Of a stretch of 43,356 bases of DNA, positions 16,543 through 24,413 are shown piece after piece; the first letter of the stretch is position 1, and each line of letters starts with the position of its first letter. This DNA comes from Lachnospiraceae bacterium UBA4338 (GTDB taxonomy: Bacteria > Bacillota > Clostridia > Lachnospirales > Lachnospiraceae). The notes beneath the pieces were generated by a model, which had not been told where the DNA came from, made no database searches, and was given only the letters and a program-made list of their open reading frames with translations. Location: NCBI GenBank assembly GCA_002393735.1, contig DGTK01000005.1, forward strand, positions 35,151-78,506. The letters are read 5' to 3'. Both the position numbers and the translations under genes were made by a program.

Positions 16543-18060
16543 ATGAAGAAAAGACTGTTATTATGTCTTGTTTGTTTGCTTACACTTGCTGCTGCACTTG
16601 GCGGATGCCGAGGTGGTAAGTCAGGTTCTTCGAGTTCTATAACAATCGGAATTGGTCAGGATATTGAAGAGAGTCTGGACCCACATAAGATGACAGCGGC
16701 CGGAACCAAAGAAATCTTCTTCAATGTCTATGAGGGCTTATATAAGCCAGATTGTGATGGAAATATCGAACCTGCTGTAGCAAGTGGTTATGAAGTTTCG
16801 GAGGATTTTTTGGAATATACTTTCGAACTCCGGGATGGTGTTAAGTTCCACGATGGATCTTTAGTTACGGCAGAGGATGTCGAATATTCAATTCGTAAAT
16901 TTGCCGGCATAGATGGTGGAACACCTACTATGGCGGCTTTTTCTGTTATTACAGATGTAGCTGTAGTAGATGATAGTCACGTTAAGGTAACTCTTAGCGC
17001 GCCAAGTCAGGATCTGATTCCTTCACTGGCAACAGTTGAAGCAGCAATCATTCCAAAGTCAAATGAGGATCCTGATCATGTGGCTATTGGTACAGGACCA
17101 TACAAGTATGTATCCCATTCTCCAATGGAAAATGTAATCATGGAATTAAATGAAGATTACTACGGAGAAAAGGGTTATATTGATGAAGTAGTTTTCAAGA
17201 TTTGTACTAATCCTGATACCATTGCAATGGAATTAAACGGTGGTTCAATTGATATGATCTGCCACCTTACAGAGGCACAGGTTAATTCAATCAGCGAAGA
17301 GGATTATAACGTACTTAAGGGCTCAATGAACTTAGTTCAGGCTATGTACCTTAATCATAACTTCGAGCCATTCGCTGATGGCAGAGTAAGACAGGCTATG
17401 TGCTATGCAATTGATGAGGAAGAGGTTAGAAAGTTTGTTGCTGACCCACCTGGAGAAGCAATTGGTTCAAGTATATATCCTAATTTCTCAAAGTATTTTG
17501 ATGAGTCATTAGTTGGCCTTTATCCTAAGGATACTGAGAAGGCTAAGGAACTTCTTGAAGAAGCAGGATATCCGGATGGATTCTCATTCTCAATTACAGT
17601 TCCTTCAAACTATCAGCAGCATGTTGATACAGCACTTGCAATTAGTCAGCAGCTTGCAGAGGTTGGAATTACTGCAGAGGTTAAAACAGTAGACTGGGAT
17701 ACATGGCTTAGTGAGACATATCTTGGAAGAAATTATGAAGCTACAGTAATTGGTGTTGATGCACCAACACTTACAGCAAGCGCACTGCTTTCAAGATTTG
17801 TATCTGATGCGGACAATAATTTTACGAATTATAATAATCCGATTTTTGACAGTGCTTATGAAAAAGCATCAACCTGCATGACTGATGAAGAAGTTGAGTT
17901 ATACAAGGCTTGTGAAAGAATCCTGGCTCAGGATGCAGCTAATGTTTACATTCAGGATTTACCTGAGTTCGTGGCAATTAGCAAAGATTACGAAGGATAT
18001 GAATTCTATCCGATGTATATCATCGATGTAAGCAAGATTAAACCGGTAGAAGCAGAGTAA
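16543..18060 (+). CDS. ABC transporter substrate-binding lipoprotein (DppA/OppA/NikA family)
   Basis: A family 5 extracellular solute-binding protein of 505 residues. The lipoprotein signal peptide ends in the lipobox LGGC (C22), so the protein is anchored on the outer face of the membrane. The mature part begins ITIGIGQDIEESLDPHK and contains the conserved ELRDGVKFHDGSLVTAEDVEYSIRK in pieces, plus VRQAMCYAIDEEEV, all typical of peptide and nickel binders. AAGGAGG precedes the start. It heads a five-gene importer. Peptides are the most likely cargo, but nickel or another small ligand cannot be excluded from sequence. Confidence 0.92.
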   Translation: MKKRLLLCLVCLLTLAAALGGCRGGKSGSSSSITIGIGQDIEESLDPHKMTAAGTKEIFFNVYEGLYKPDCDGNIEPAVASGYEVSEDFLEYTFELRDGVKFHDGSLVTAEDVEYSIRKFAGIDGGTPTMAAFSVITDVAVVDDSHVKVTLSAPSQDLIPSLATVEAAIIPKSNEDPDHVAIGTGPYKYVSHSPMENVIMELNEDYYGEKGYIDEVVFKICTNPDTIAMELNGGSIDMICHLTEAQVNSISEEDYNVLKGSMNLVQAMYLNHNFEPFADGRVRQAMCYAIDEEEVRKFVADPPGEAIGSSIYPNFSKYFDESLVGLYPKDTEKAKELLEEAGYPDGFSFSITVPSNYQQHVDTALAISQQLAEVGITAEVKTVDWDTWLSETYLGRNYEATVIGVDAPTLTASALLSRFVSDADNNFTNYNNPIFDSAYEKASTCMTDEEVELYKACERILAQDAANVYIQDLPEFVAISKDYEGYEFYPMYIIDVSKIKPVEAE

Positions 18061-18086
18061 TACTCTTTATATGGGAGACAGTTAAA

Positions 18087-19034
18087 ATGGTTAAATATAT
18101 TATTAAGAAGTTAATAATACTAATAGTAACCGTTTTGGCTGTCTCTTTTGTTATTTTTATGCTTTTTAGCATAATTCCAAGTGATCCGGCGGTTAATAAA
18201 TTAGGTATTAATGCGACTGAGGAAAGTCTTGCAGCCTTAAGGCTAAAGTATGGTCTGGAAGGTCCGGCGCTTGTCAGGTATTTCAGATATATAGGCGGAG
18301 TATGTACTCTGGATTTTGGCAAGTCCTATACCTATGGAATGAAGGTGTCGCAGTTAATAGGCGAGAGAATCTTTATAAATATTGTTTTATCTTTGATGTC
18401 TTTAATTATTGTTACAGTAGTTTCAATTCCTGTTGGAATGCTGCTTGCGCATGTTGATAAGACAAAATGGGAGAACTTCATAGAAATCAATAATCAGGTT
18501 GTTATGTCGATGCCGCCATTTTTGCTTGGAATTATACTTACATTTATATTTGGAATTATTTTTAAGTTTTTTTCTCCGGGAAGATATATTGCATATAATA
18601 AGGATTTCTGGGGATTTATGGGATATATGATATGTCCGGCTCTAGCATTATCGCTTCCTAAATGTGCCATGTGTATAAGACTTCTTCGTTCAAGCATACT
18701 TGAAGAGAAGAAGAAGGATTATGTTAAAGTTGCCCTTGCCAAAGGAAACAGCAATGGAAGAGCATTATATAAGCATATTTTAGTAAATGCGATTATGCCA
18801 ACAATTACTTTTATCAGTATGATACTTGCGGATATGATAGCTCAGGGTATAGTTGTGGAGCAGGTTTTTGCTCTTCCAGGACTTGGAAGATGTCTTCTTA
18901 ATGCCATAAGCACAAGGGATTATCCTGTAATTGAGGGAATTATCCTGATTATTGCCACAAGTATAGTTGTAATCGGAACTTTGAATGATATTATTCATGC
19001 AGTAATTGATCCAAGAATCAGGGAGGATTTGTGA
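18087..19034 (+). CDS. ABC transporter permease, DppB/OppB type
   Basis: First membrane subunit of the importer, 315 residues. The N-terminus MVKYIIKKLIILIVTVLAVSF in two pieces forms the first helix, followed by the diagnostic IIPSDPAVNKLGINATEES and a loop with SYTYGMKVSQLI. About six helices are visible. The EAA loop that contacts the ATPase is around VKVALAKGNSNGRALYKHILVNA, and VVEQVFALPGLGRCLLNA is the conserved C-terminal stretch. Its stop overlaps the next gene's start region. Confidence 0.93.
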   Translation: MVKYIIKKLIILIVTVLAVSFVIFMLFSIIPSDPAVNKLGINATEESLAALRLKYGLEGPALVRYFRYIGGVCTLDFGKSYTYGMKVSQLIGERIFINIVLSLMSLIIVTVVSIPVGMLLAHVDKTKWENFIEINNQVVMSMPPFLLGIILTFIFGIIFKFFSPGRYIAYNKDFWGFMGYMICPALALSLPKCAMCIRLLRSSILEEKKKDYVKVALAKGNSNGRALYKHILVNAIMPTITFISMILADMIAQGIVVEQVFALPGLGRCLLNAISTRDYPVIEGIILIIATSIVVIGTLNDIIHAVIDPRIREDL

Positions 19035-19855
19035 TGAAGAAACGAATTGATTCCTCTTTAGTAATTGGATATGTGATACTTGGCTTATTCGTGCTTTTTG
19101 TACTTATAGGACTTTTTTATGAGCCTTATGATGGCAATTACATGAATCTCTCTGATAAATTAGCCACACCGTCATTTAAGCATTTCTTTGGATGCGACCA
19201 GTATGGAAGGGACATCTATGTAAGAGTGCAGTATGGCCTTAGAAACAGCCTGATTATCGGCCTTTCATCCACATTCTTTGGCGGAATGGCCGGGGTTATC
19301 ATAGGAGCTGTGTGCGGGTATTTTGGCGGAGTGGTTGATGCAGTAATAATGAGAATTGTGGACGTGCTTTTTGCAATTCCAAGCATTATTCTTGCGCTTT
19401 TATTTGTGAGCCTTTTTAACAGCAACATGTTTAATGTTATTCTGGCCCTTTCTCTTGCAATGATTCCTTCTTTTACCAAAATGATAAGGTCGGAATTTCA
19501 TGTCATAAGAAAGAGTGATTATGTGCTGGCATCGAGGATGTACGGCAGTTCCCATTTAAGAATTATATTCAGGGAGATTCTGCCTAATGTTTATCCGATT
19601 ATCATAAATTGTATGTTCATTGCTTTTAATAACAGTATTTTAGCTGAGGCGGGCCTTAGTTATCTGGGCGTTGGCCTTCAGCCGCCTGCAGCGAGTCTTG
19701 GAAATATGATATCCCAGGCGCAGGGTTATCTTGCAACTGCTCCGCATTATATTATTATTGTGGGAGTGATAATGATTGTTTTGCTCATTGGTCTTGGTCT
19801 GGTCTCAGAAGGAGGTTCCTGGCACAGTGCTTACAATAGAAGATTTAAAAATTGA
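19034..19855 (+). CDS. ABC transporter permease, DppC/OppC type
   Basis: Second membrane subunit, 273 residues from ATG 19034, chosen because GGGAGG (19021-19026) is seven bases away; a GTG at 19031 is also possible. After the first helix comes the family motif HFFGCDQYGRDIYVRVQYG, then VIIGAVCGYFGG. The EAA loop is near DYVLASRMYGSSHLRIIFREI, and the end has AEAGLSYLGVGLQPPAASLGNM in pieces, all typical of DppC. The final 29 bases overlap the ATPase gene that follows. Confidence 0.93.
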   Translation: MKKRIDSSLVIGYVILGLFVLFVLIGLFYEPYDGNYMNLSDKLATPSFKHFFGCDQYGRDIYVRVQYGLRNSLIIGLSSTFFGGMAGVIIGAVCGYFGGVVDAVIMRIVDVLFAIPSIILALLFVSLFNSNMFNVILALSLAMIPSFTKMIRSEFHVIRKSDYVLASRMYGSSHLRIIFREILPNVYPIIINCMFIAFNNSILAEAGLSYLGVGLQPPAASLGNMISQAQGYLATAPHYIIIVGVIMIVLLIGLGLVSEGGSWHSAYNRRFKN

Positions 19856-20615
19856 ATTCTATGATCATGGCATTAAGGAAGTGCCTGTATCCAATGTGAG
19901 CCTGCATGTGGGTGAGGGAGAAATCCTGGGGCTTGTAGGTGAATCAGGCTCCGGTAAGAGTTTGAGCTGCCTTGCTGCCATGGGACTTCTTAAAGAGAAG
20001 AATGCTGTAATCAGTGGTAGAGTTGAATATGCCGGCAAAGATATGCTTTCCTGCTCTGAGAAGGAGATAGAGGATATAAGAGGAAAGGAGATTGGATTTA
20101 TATTTCAGGATCCGAATTCTTCTTTGAATCCGCTGATAAGAATTGGGAAGCAGTTAGAAGAAGTTCTTGTGCTTCACGATAAGGATAAGAAACTTTATCC
20201 GGACAGGAAGGCCAGAGCGATAGAGGCCTTAAAAGAAGCAGGCTTATCTGATGCTGAAAATATATATAAAATGTATCCACATGAATTAAGTGGCGGTATG
20301 AAGCAAAGAGTAATAATTGCCATGGCGATTATGATGGAGCCTAAACTTCTGCTTGCTGATGAGCCTACCACAGCGCTTGATGTAACTGTGCAGGCACAGA
20401 TTATTGAGTTATTTAAGAAGATTAATAAAGAGAAAAATACGGCGATCCTTTTTATATCTCATGATTTAAGCCTTGTTAAGGTATTATGTGACAAGGTTGT
20501 GGTGCTTAAGAAGGGCGAAGTGGTTGAAAGTGGAAATATAAATGATATTTACAATAATCCGAAAGAGGATTATACCAAGAAACTTATTGCAGCAATCCCT
20601 AAGGTAGAGGTTTGA
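19827..20615 (+). CDS. ABC transporter ATP-binding protein, DppD/OppD type
   Basis: First ATPase of the importer, 262 residues. Walker A is GESGSGKS, the Q-loop lies in FIFQDPNSSLNPL, the signature is ELSGGMKQR, and Walker B is LLLADEPTTALDV. The GTG at 19827 was chosen because the protein then opens VLTIEDLKIEFYDHG, the normal family N-terminus, and AGAAGGAGG (19807-19815) lies just upstream. A further upstream start would add 17 residues that only mirror the permease frame. It lacks the long C-terminal oligopeptide-binding extension of full OppD and ends shortly after the H-loop, so it is a compact member. Confidence 0.93.
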   Translation: MLTIEDLKIEFYDHGIKEVPVSNVSLHVGEGEILGLVGESGSGKSLSCLAAMGLLKEKNAVISGRVEYAGKDMLSCSEKEIEDIRGKEIGFIFQDPNSSLNPLIRIGKQLEEVLVLHDKDKKLYPDRKARAIEALKEAGLSDAENIYKMYPHELSGGMKQRVIIAMAIMMEPKLLLADEPTTALDVTVQAQIIELFKKINKEKNTAILFISHDLSLVKVLCDKVVVLKKGEVVESGNINDIYNNPKEDYTKKLIAAIPKVEV

Positions 20616-20629
20616 TAAAAGAGGATTTT

Positions 20630-21367
20630 ATGGATAATAAGGATAAGGCGGAGATTCTTCGCATTGACAATTTAACATATGCTTATCCAAAGCCTTTCTG
20701 GGACAGGTCGGAAAGTAAGAATGTGCTTGAAGGCATCAATCTTAGCGTGAAAAAGGGCGAGATTGTGGGGCTTGCGGGAGAGTCCGGCTGCGGTAAGAGT
20801 ACGCTTGCCAAGTGTATTGTTGGAATAAATAAGGTGGAGGCGGGGATTTTATGTGAGTGTAAGCGTGGGATGGTATTCCAGAATGCTTACGGGTCACTGA
20901 ATCCTTATTATTCTGTAAAAGCGCAGATGATGGAAGTGCTGAAACTAAGGGGAATTAAGGATAAGAATGAGAAGAAAATGATAATTAATGACATTCTTAT
21001 CAAGGTTAAGTTTCCTGAGGAATATATTGATTATAAGCCGGGGGAACTGAGCGGCGGACAGAGGCAGAGAGCGGCCATAGCACTGGCGCTTCTTAGTGAT
21101 ATCGGGCTTTTGATTGCAGATGAGCCGGTGTCGGCGCTTGATGTGACAATTCAGGCGCAGATAATTGAGACGCTAAAGCAGATAAGGGATGAGACCGACC
21201 TTACAATTATTGTTATTTCCCATGATTTGAGGACCATGTATAATCTGTGCGACAGCATAGCGATTATGAAAGATGGTAAAATAGTTGAAATGGGGGATAA
21301 GAATAAAGTATACTTTAAGCCGGAGCATGAATATACGAAGCTGTTAATTAAGAGTGCGTTTGTGTAG
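20630..21367 (+). CDS. ABC transporter ATP-binding protein, DppF/OppF type
   Basis: Second ATPase of the importer, 245 residues. It opens ILRIDNLTYAYPKPFWDRSE, has Walker A GESGCGKST, a Q-loop in MVFQNAYGSLNPYYS, signature ELSGGQRQR and Walker B LLIADEPVSALDV. ATG 20630 was chosen for the AAAGAGG just before it; a TTG at 20612 overlapping the previous stop is less likely. Like its partner it is shorter than many OppF proteins, missing the usual cysteine-rich C-terminal part. It closes the five-gene operon; a GC-rich repeat follows. Confidence 0.93.
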   Translation: MDNKDKAEILRIDNLTYAYPKPFWDRSESKNVLEGINLSVKKGEIVGLAGESGCGKSTLAKCIVGINKVEAGILCECKRGMVFQNAYGSLNPYYSVKAQMMEVLKLRGIKDKNEKKMIINDILIKVKFPEEYIDYKPGELSGGQRQRAAIALALLSDIGLLIADEPVSALDVTIQAQIIETLKQIRDETDLTIIVISHDLRTMYNLCDSIAIMKDGKIVEMGDKNKVYFKPEHEYTKLLIKSAFV

Positions 21368-21383
21368 GGCGTTTTGGCGAAGC

Positions 21384-21448
21384 GCGATGGCGTAGGGCGC
21401 GGTAACGTGAGGTGCTGTGGGAGCAAAGTGCGATGGCGTAGGGCGCGG
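21384..21448. repeat. GC-rich 19-bp direct repeat between the ABC operon and the HAD gene
   Basis: A 19-base unit reading GCGATGGCGTAGGGCGCGG occurs at 21384-21402 and again, identically, at 21430-21448. It is set in a GC-rich, GGCG-rich stretch (21364-21450) unlike its AT-rich neighbours. No terminator with a T run is visible in the gap. Confidence 0.7.
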
Positions 21449-21467
21449 CGAATGCATAGGAGACAGG

Positions 21468-21971
21468 ATGTTTAAATGGATTTATCCGGATGAGTATCTG
21501 GATTCGACATATTCAATAGATTTTCAGATGTTATACGACGATGGATATCGGGGCGTGATTTTTGACATTGATAATACGCTGGTGCCGCATGGGGAGCCGG
21601 CTGATGAGAGAGCCATTGACCTTATTAATAATTTAAGGGATATGGGCTTTAAGGTTTTCCTTCTTTCGAATAACAGCAGGGCAAGAGTTGAGATGTTCAA
21701 TAAGGATATTGGAGTTCCTTTTATTTCGATGGCAGCAAAACCTCTTACCATGAATTACAAGAAAGCAATGAAGGAAATGGGGACCGACAAGAATAATACT
21801 TTTGTTGTGGGGGACCAGCTTTTTACAGATGTGTGGGGAGCCAAAAGTATGGGACTTAAGTCGATTTTGGTTAAGCCTATTAATGCCAAAGAAGAAATAC
21901 AGATTGTAATTAAGCGTAAGTTTGAGGCAATAATTCTCAGTCGTTATAATGAGAATGAAAATATAGTTTAA
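21468..21971 (+). CDS. YqeG-family HAD-type phosphatase
   Basis: A 167-residue HAD hydrolase of the YqeG (IIIA) group. The catalytic motif I is FDIDNTLVPHG with two aspartates; motif II is FLLSNNSRARV; the lysine motif sits in AAKPLTMNYKKAMKEM; motif III is VVGDQLFTDVWGAK. The N-terminus WIYPDEYLDSTYSIDF is typical of the group, which resembles phosphatidylglycerophosphate phosphatases of other lineages. The start at 21468 follows ATAGGAGACAGG; a longer reading from 21417 would translate the GC-rich repeat and is rejected. The natural substrate is not certain. Confidence 0.9.
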   Translation: MFKWIYPDEYLDSTYSIDFQMLYDDGYRGVIFDIDNTLVPHGEPADERAIDLINNLRDMGFKVFLLSNNSRARVEMFNKDIGVPFISMAAKPLTMNYKKAMKEMGTDKNNTFVVGDQLFTDVWGAKSMGLKSILVKPINAKEEIQIVIKRKFEAIILSRYNENENIV

Positions 21972-21999
21972 GTTTTAAGTTAGAAAGGGGATTTTATTT

Positions 22000-22551
22000 A
22001 TGAACGCAGCTGCAGCGATGTCATTTGTAGGAGCATTTCTTATTATTTATGTAATACTTCTTCTATTTGTTATTATTGTATCAATTTTTATGACTGTAGT
22101 AAGGTGTATGCTGATTAATAAGGCAGAGCCGGGTGCATGGTGGAAGGGCATTATTCCTATCTATAACAGGTGGGCTGTATATGATATTTCATTTAACCGT
22201 AAGACCACGATTTTAATTTTTATACTTGATCTTGTTTTTACATTTGGTGCTACAGGTATAAATATTGTTTCAAAAGGAGTTACGAATGTTGCTAATTTAT
22301 CTACAAATAATAATGTTGTAGATGGTACTCTTTTGGCTGTCACAGGTCTTTTCTCAATAATTGGAGGAGTGATTGGACTTGTATCTTTAGTACTTAAAGG
22401 ATATGCTAATTATGCTTTAGCTCATGCTTTTGGCAGAGAGACAGGATTTTGCGTGCTGGCTATTTTCTTCCCGCTTATCATGATGGCTATTATGGCATTT
22501 AATCCAAATATTGAATATGCAGAGGATAAATTGGAACTGCTTCAGGATTAG
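22000..22551 (+). CDS. Small multi-spanning membrane protein (DUF5684-like)
   Basis: A 183-residue membrane protein with four likely helices: about 8-35, 62-88, 105-132 and 140-165. Between helices one and two lies EPGAWWKGIIPIYNRWAVYDI, and near the end HAFGRETGFCVLAIFFPLIM, both reminiscent of the DUF5684 family of uncharacterised Gram-positive membrane proteins. No catalytic residues are evident. AGAAAGGGGA precedes the start. Its neighbours, a HAD phosphatase and efp, do not reveal a function. Confidence 0.8.
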   Translation: MNAAAAMSFVGAFLIIYVILLLFVIIVSIFMTVVRCMLINKAEPGAWWKGIIPIYNRWAVYDISFNRKTTILIFILDLVFTFGATGINIVSKGVTNVANLSTNNNVVDGTLLAVTGLFSIIGGVIGLVSLVLKGYANYALAHAFGRETGFCVLAIFFPLIMMAIMAFNPNIEYAEDKLELLQD

Positions 22552-22566
22552 CTTTGTAAAAATTAC

Positions 22567-22595
22567 TTGAAATATTGCAGGGGATGTAATAAAAT
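22567..22595 (+). promoter_or_regulatory. Sigma-A promoter of efp
   Basis: TTGAAA (22567-22572), a 17-base spacer and TAAAAT (22590-22595). Confidence 0.72.
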
Positions 22596-22640
22596 TAAAC
22601 AGTATGATTATGTAAGTTAATTGAATTAGGAGGAATGACA

Positions 22641-23198
22641 ATGATTTCTGCCGGAGATTTTAGAAATGGCATTACTATCGAGTTAGAGGGAAATGTTTTT
22701 CAGATTATCGAGTTCCAGCACGTTAAACCGGGTAAGGGTGCAGCTTTCGTTAGAACAAAGCTTAAAAATATCAAGAACGGTGGCGTAGTTGAGAAGACTT
22801 TCAGACCAACTGAGAAATGTCCTCAGGCACGTATTGATCGTAAGGATATGCAGTATTTATATGCAGATGGAGATATGTATAATTTCATGGATAATGAAAC
22901 TTATGAGCAGATCTCTTTAAATAAAGACGAAGTTGGCGATGCACTTAAGTTCGTTAAAGAGAATGAAATGGTTAAGGTTTGTTCTCATAACGGATCAGTA
23001 TTCGCTATTGAGCCACCTCTCTTTGTAGAACTTGAGATTACAGAGACAGAGCCGGGCTTCAAGGGTGATACAGCAACAGGTGCTACAAAGCCTGCAACTG
23101 TTGAGACAGGTGCTCAGGTAGCAGTTCCACTTTTTGTTGAGATCGGTGATAAGATTAAGATTGATACAAGAACTGGCGAGTACTTATCAAGAGTTTAA
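22641..23198 (+). CDS. efp: Elongation factor P
   Basis: EF-P enters the ribosomal E site and relieves stalling at consecutive prolines. The 185-residue protein has the three expected beta-barrel domains: an N-terminal KOW-like domain ending in the loop HVKPGKGAAF, the EF-P OB domain, and the C-terminal EF-P domain ending DTRTGEYLSRV. ATG 22641 was chosen because AGGAGG (22628-22633) is seven bases away and because the modified residue then falls at K32, the usual position. ATG 22635 would be too close to the ribosome site. It has its own promoter and terminator. Confidence 0.97.
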   Translation: MISAGDFRNGITIELEGNVFQIIEFQHVKPGKGAAFVRTKLKNIKNGGVVEKTFRPTEKCPQARIDRKDMQYLYADGDMYNFMDNETYEQISLNKDEVGDALKFVKENEMVKVCSHNGSVFAIEPPLFVELEITETEPGFKGDTATGATKPATVETGAQVAVPLFVEIGDKIKIDTRTGEYLSRV

Positions 23199-23224
23199 TT
23201 TAGATCATATTTAAGTTTATTAAG

Positions 23225-23253
23225 GCAACGGATGCGAGTCCGTTGCTTTTTTT
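23225..23253 (+). terminator. Terminator after efp
   Basis: GCAACGGA (23225-23232) pairs perfectly with TCCGTTGC (23239-23246) across a six-base loop, followed by seven T. Confidence 0.9.
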
Positions 23254-23299
23254 GTGCGCTGAGGAGGATAAAAAATGTATAAATAAAAAGGAGAAATAT

Positions 23300-24223
23300 A
23301 TGACATATAAAGATTTTTGTAACAATATTAAAGAAAAAATGATTAATGAAAGAGGATATGAGAATGTGAGGCTTATTGATGTGAGAAAGAACAATGATGT
23401 GATTTTGCAAGGGCTTTGCATGGGTGCGGCCGATGGGGAGGATAGCGATATATCACCGACCATTTATTTAAACGGCATGTATGAGAAGTACTTGGAAGGT
23501 GCAACAACAGAGGATATTCTTGATCTTTTGGAGAGAAGTTATAAGGATGGGGCGAATAAACTTAAGTTTAATAAGAATGATTTTCTTGACTATGAAATAG
23601 TAAGAAAGAGGCTTGCTTTTAAACTTATTAATTACGAGAAGAATAAGTCTTTGCTTGAGGAGATACCTCATACGAAGGTGCTTGATCTGGCCATGTGCTT
23701 TTATTATCTTTTGGAAGATGATAAATCATGCGTTGCATCAATACAGGTTAGAAATGAGCATCTGGAGATGTGGGGCATTGAAAGAGATATTTTAATCAGG
23801 GACGCTTTAAAGAATACTCCGGAGATGCTGAAGGTTAAGACCATAACAATGGGAGAGTTTATCAGACATCTTGGATTTACAAGAGATATATTTGGAGACG
23901 ATGATTTGGAGGACGATTACTCCATGATAATCCTGACTAATGAAAAGAAGATTAATGGGGCAGGGTGTTTCCTTTATGAAGAGGTGCTTCCGAAGATTTC
24001 GGAGAAGATGGATGCCAATTTGTATATTATTCCAAGTTCTGTTCATGAGGTGATTTTGGTTCCGGATAATGGAAATATAGACCTTTGCTATATTAAGGAA
24101 CTGGTGAAAGAGGTTAATAATACCAAGGTTGCAAGGGATGAAATACTCTCATATGAAGTATATGAGTATTTAAAAGATGAACAGGAGTTAAGGGTGTGCC
24201 AGGAGATATGTGCGGCGTCATAG
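23300..24223 (+). CDS. DUF5688-like cytoplasmic protein of unknown function
   Basis: A soluble 307-residue protein that resembles the DUF5688 group common in Lachnospiraceae. It starts MTYKDFCNNIKEKM, has SPTIYLNGMYEKYLEGAT near 58-75, and later RLAFKLINYEKNKSLLEEIPH, in the order seen in that group. No membrane segment, signal peptide or catalytic motif is visible. ATG 23300 was chosen because AAAAAGGAG lies just upstream; a reading from 23243 would begin inside the efp terminator. DUF5688 genes often come in several copies per genome, but none of their roles is known to me. Confidence 0.8.
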   Translation: MTYKDFCNNIKEKMINERGYENVRLIDVRKNNDVILQGLCMGAADGEDSDISPTIYLNGMYEKYLEGATTEDILDLLERSYKDGANKLKFNKNDFLDYEIVRKRLAFKLINYEKNKSLLEEIPHTKVLDLAMCFYYLLEDDKSCVASIQVRNEHLEMWGIERDILIRDALKNTPEMLKVKTITMGEFIRHLGFTRDIFGDDDLEDDYSMIILTNEKKINGAGCFLYEEVLPKISEKMDANLYIIPSSVHEVILVPDNGNIDLCYIKELVKEVNNTKVARDEILSYEVYEYLKDEQELRVCQEICAAS

Positions 24224-24231
24224 TCTAAAAC

Positions 24232-24260
24232 TAGACAAATATATCTAAATATGTTATTAT
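24232..24260 (+). promoter_or_regulatory. Promoter of tRNA-Arg
   Basis: TAGACA (24232-24237), a 17-base spacer and TATTAT (24255-24260) with an extended TGT in front. Confidence 0.65.
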
Positions 24261-24265
24261 TATGG

Positions 24266-24303
24266 GCAGTGGTGTAATATTTTTGTAACAATTGCACTAC
24301 TGC
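24266..24303 (+). other. Hairpin in the tRNA-Arg leader
   Basis: GCAGTGGTG (24266-24274) pairs with CACTACTGC (24295-24303), eight Watson-Crick pairs and one wobble, around a 20-base AT-rich loop. It ends six bases before the mature tRNA and could guide 5' processing. Confidence 0.5.
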
Positions 24304-24309
24304 TAGTGG

Positions 24310-24381
24310 GCGCCCGTAGTCTAATGGATAGAACGAAGGCCTCCGACGCCTTTAATGCAGGTTCGATTCCTGTCGGGCGCA
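24310..24381 (+). tRNA. tRNA-Arg (anticodon CCG)
   Basis: A complete cloverleaf reads CGG codons. The acceptor stem pairs GCGCCCG (24310-24316) with CGGGCGC (24374-24380), with A as discriminator. The anticodon stem AAGGC/GCCTT holds the loop CTCCGAC, anticodon CCG at 24343-24345. The T arm contains GGTTCGATTCC. CCA is not encoded. Confidence 0.96.
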
Positions 24382-24413
24382 TAGCAATATAAAAGATATG
24401 TGAAGGGTTAGTT

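Noticed and set aside
16543..21367. Naming the importer genes dppABCDF or nikABCDE
   Set aside because: Family membership is clear but the ligand cannot be read from the sequence, so no symbol was given.
21417..21467. Longer start for the HAD phosphatase
   Set aside because: The extra residues come from the GC-rich repeat and there is no ribosome site; 21468 follows AGGAGACAGG.
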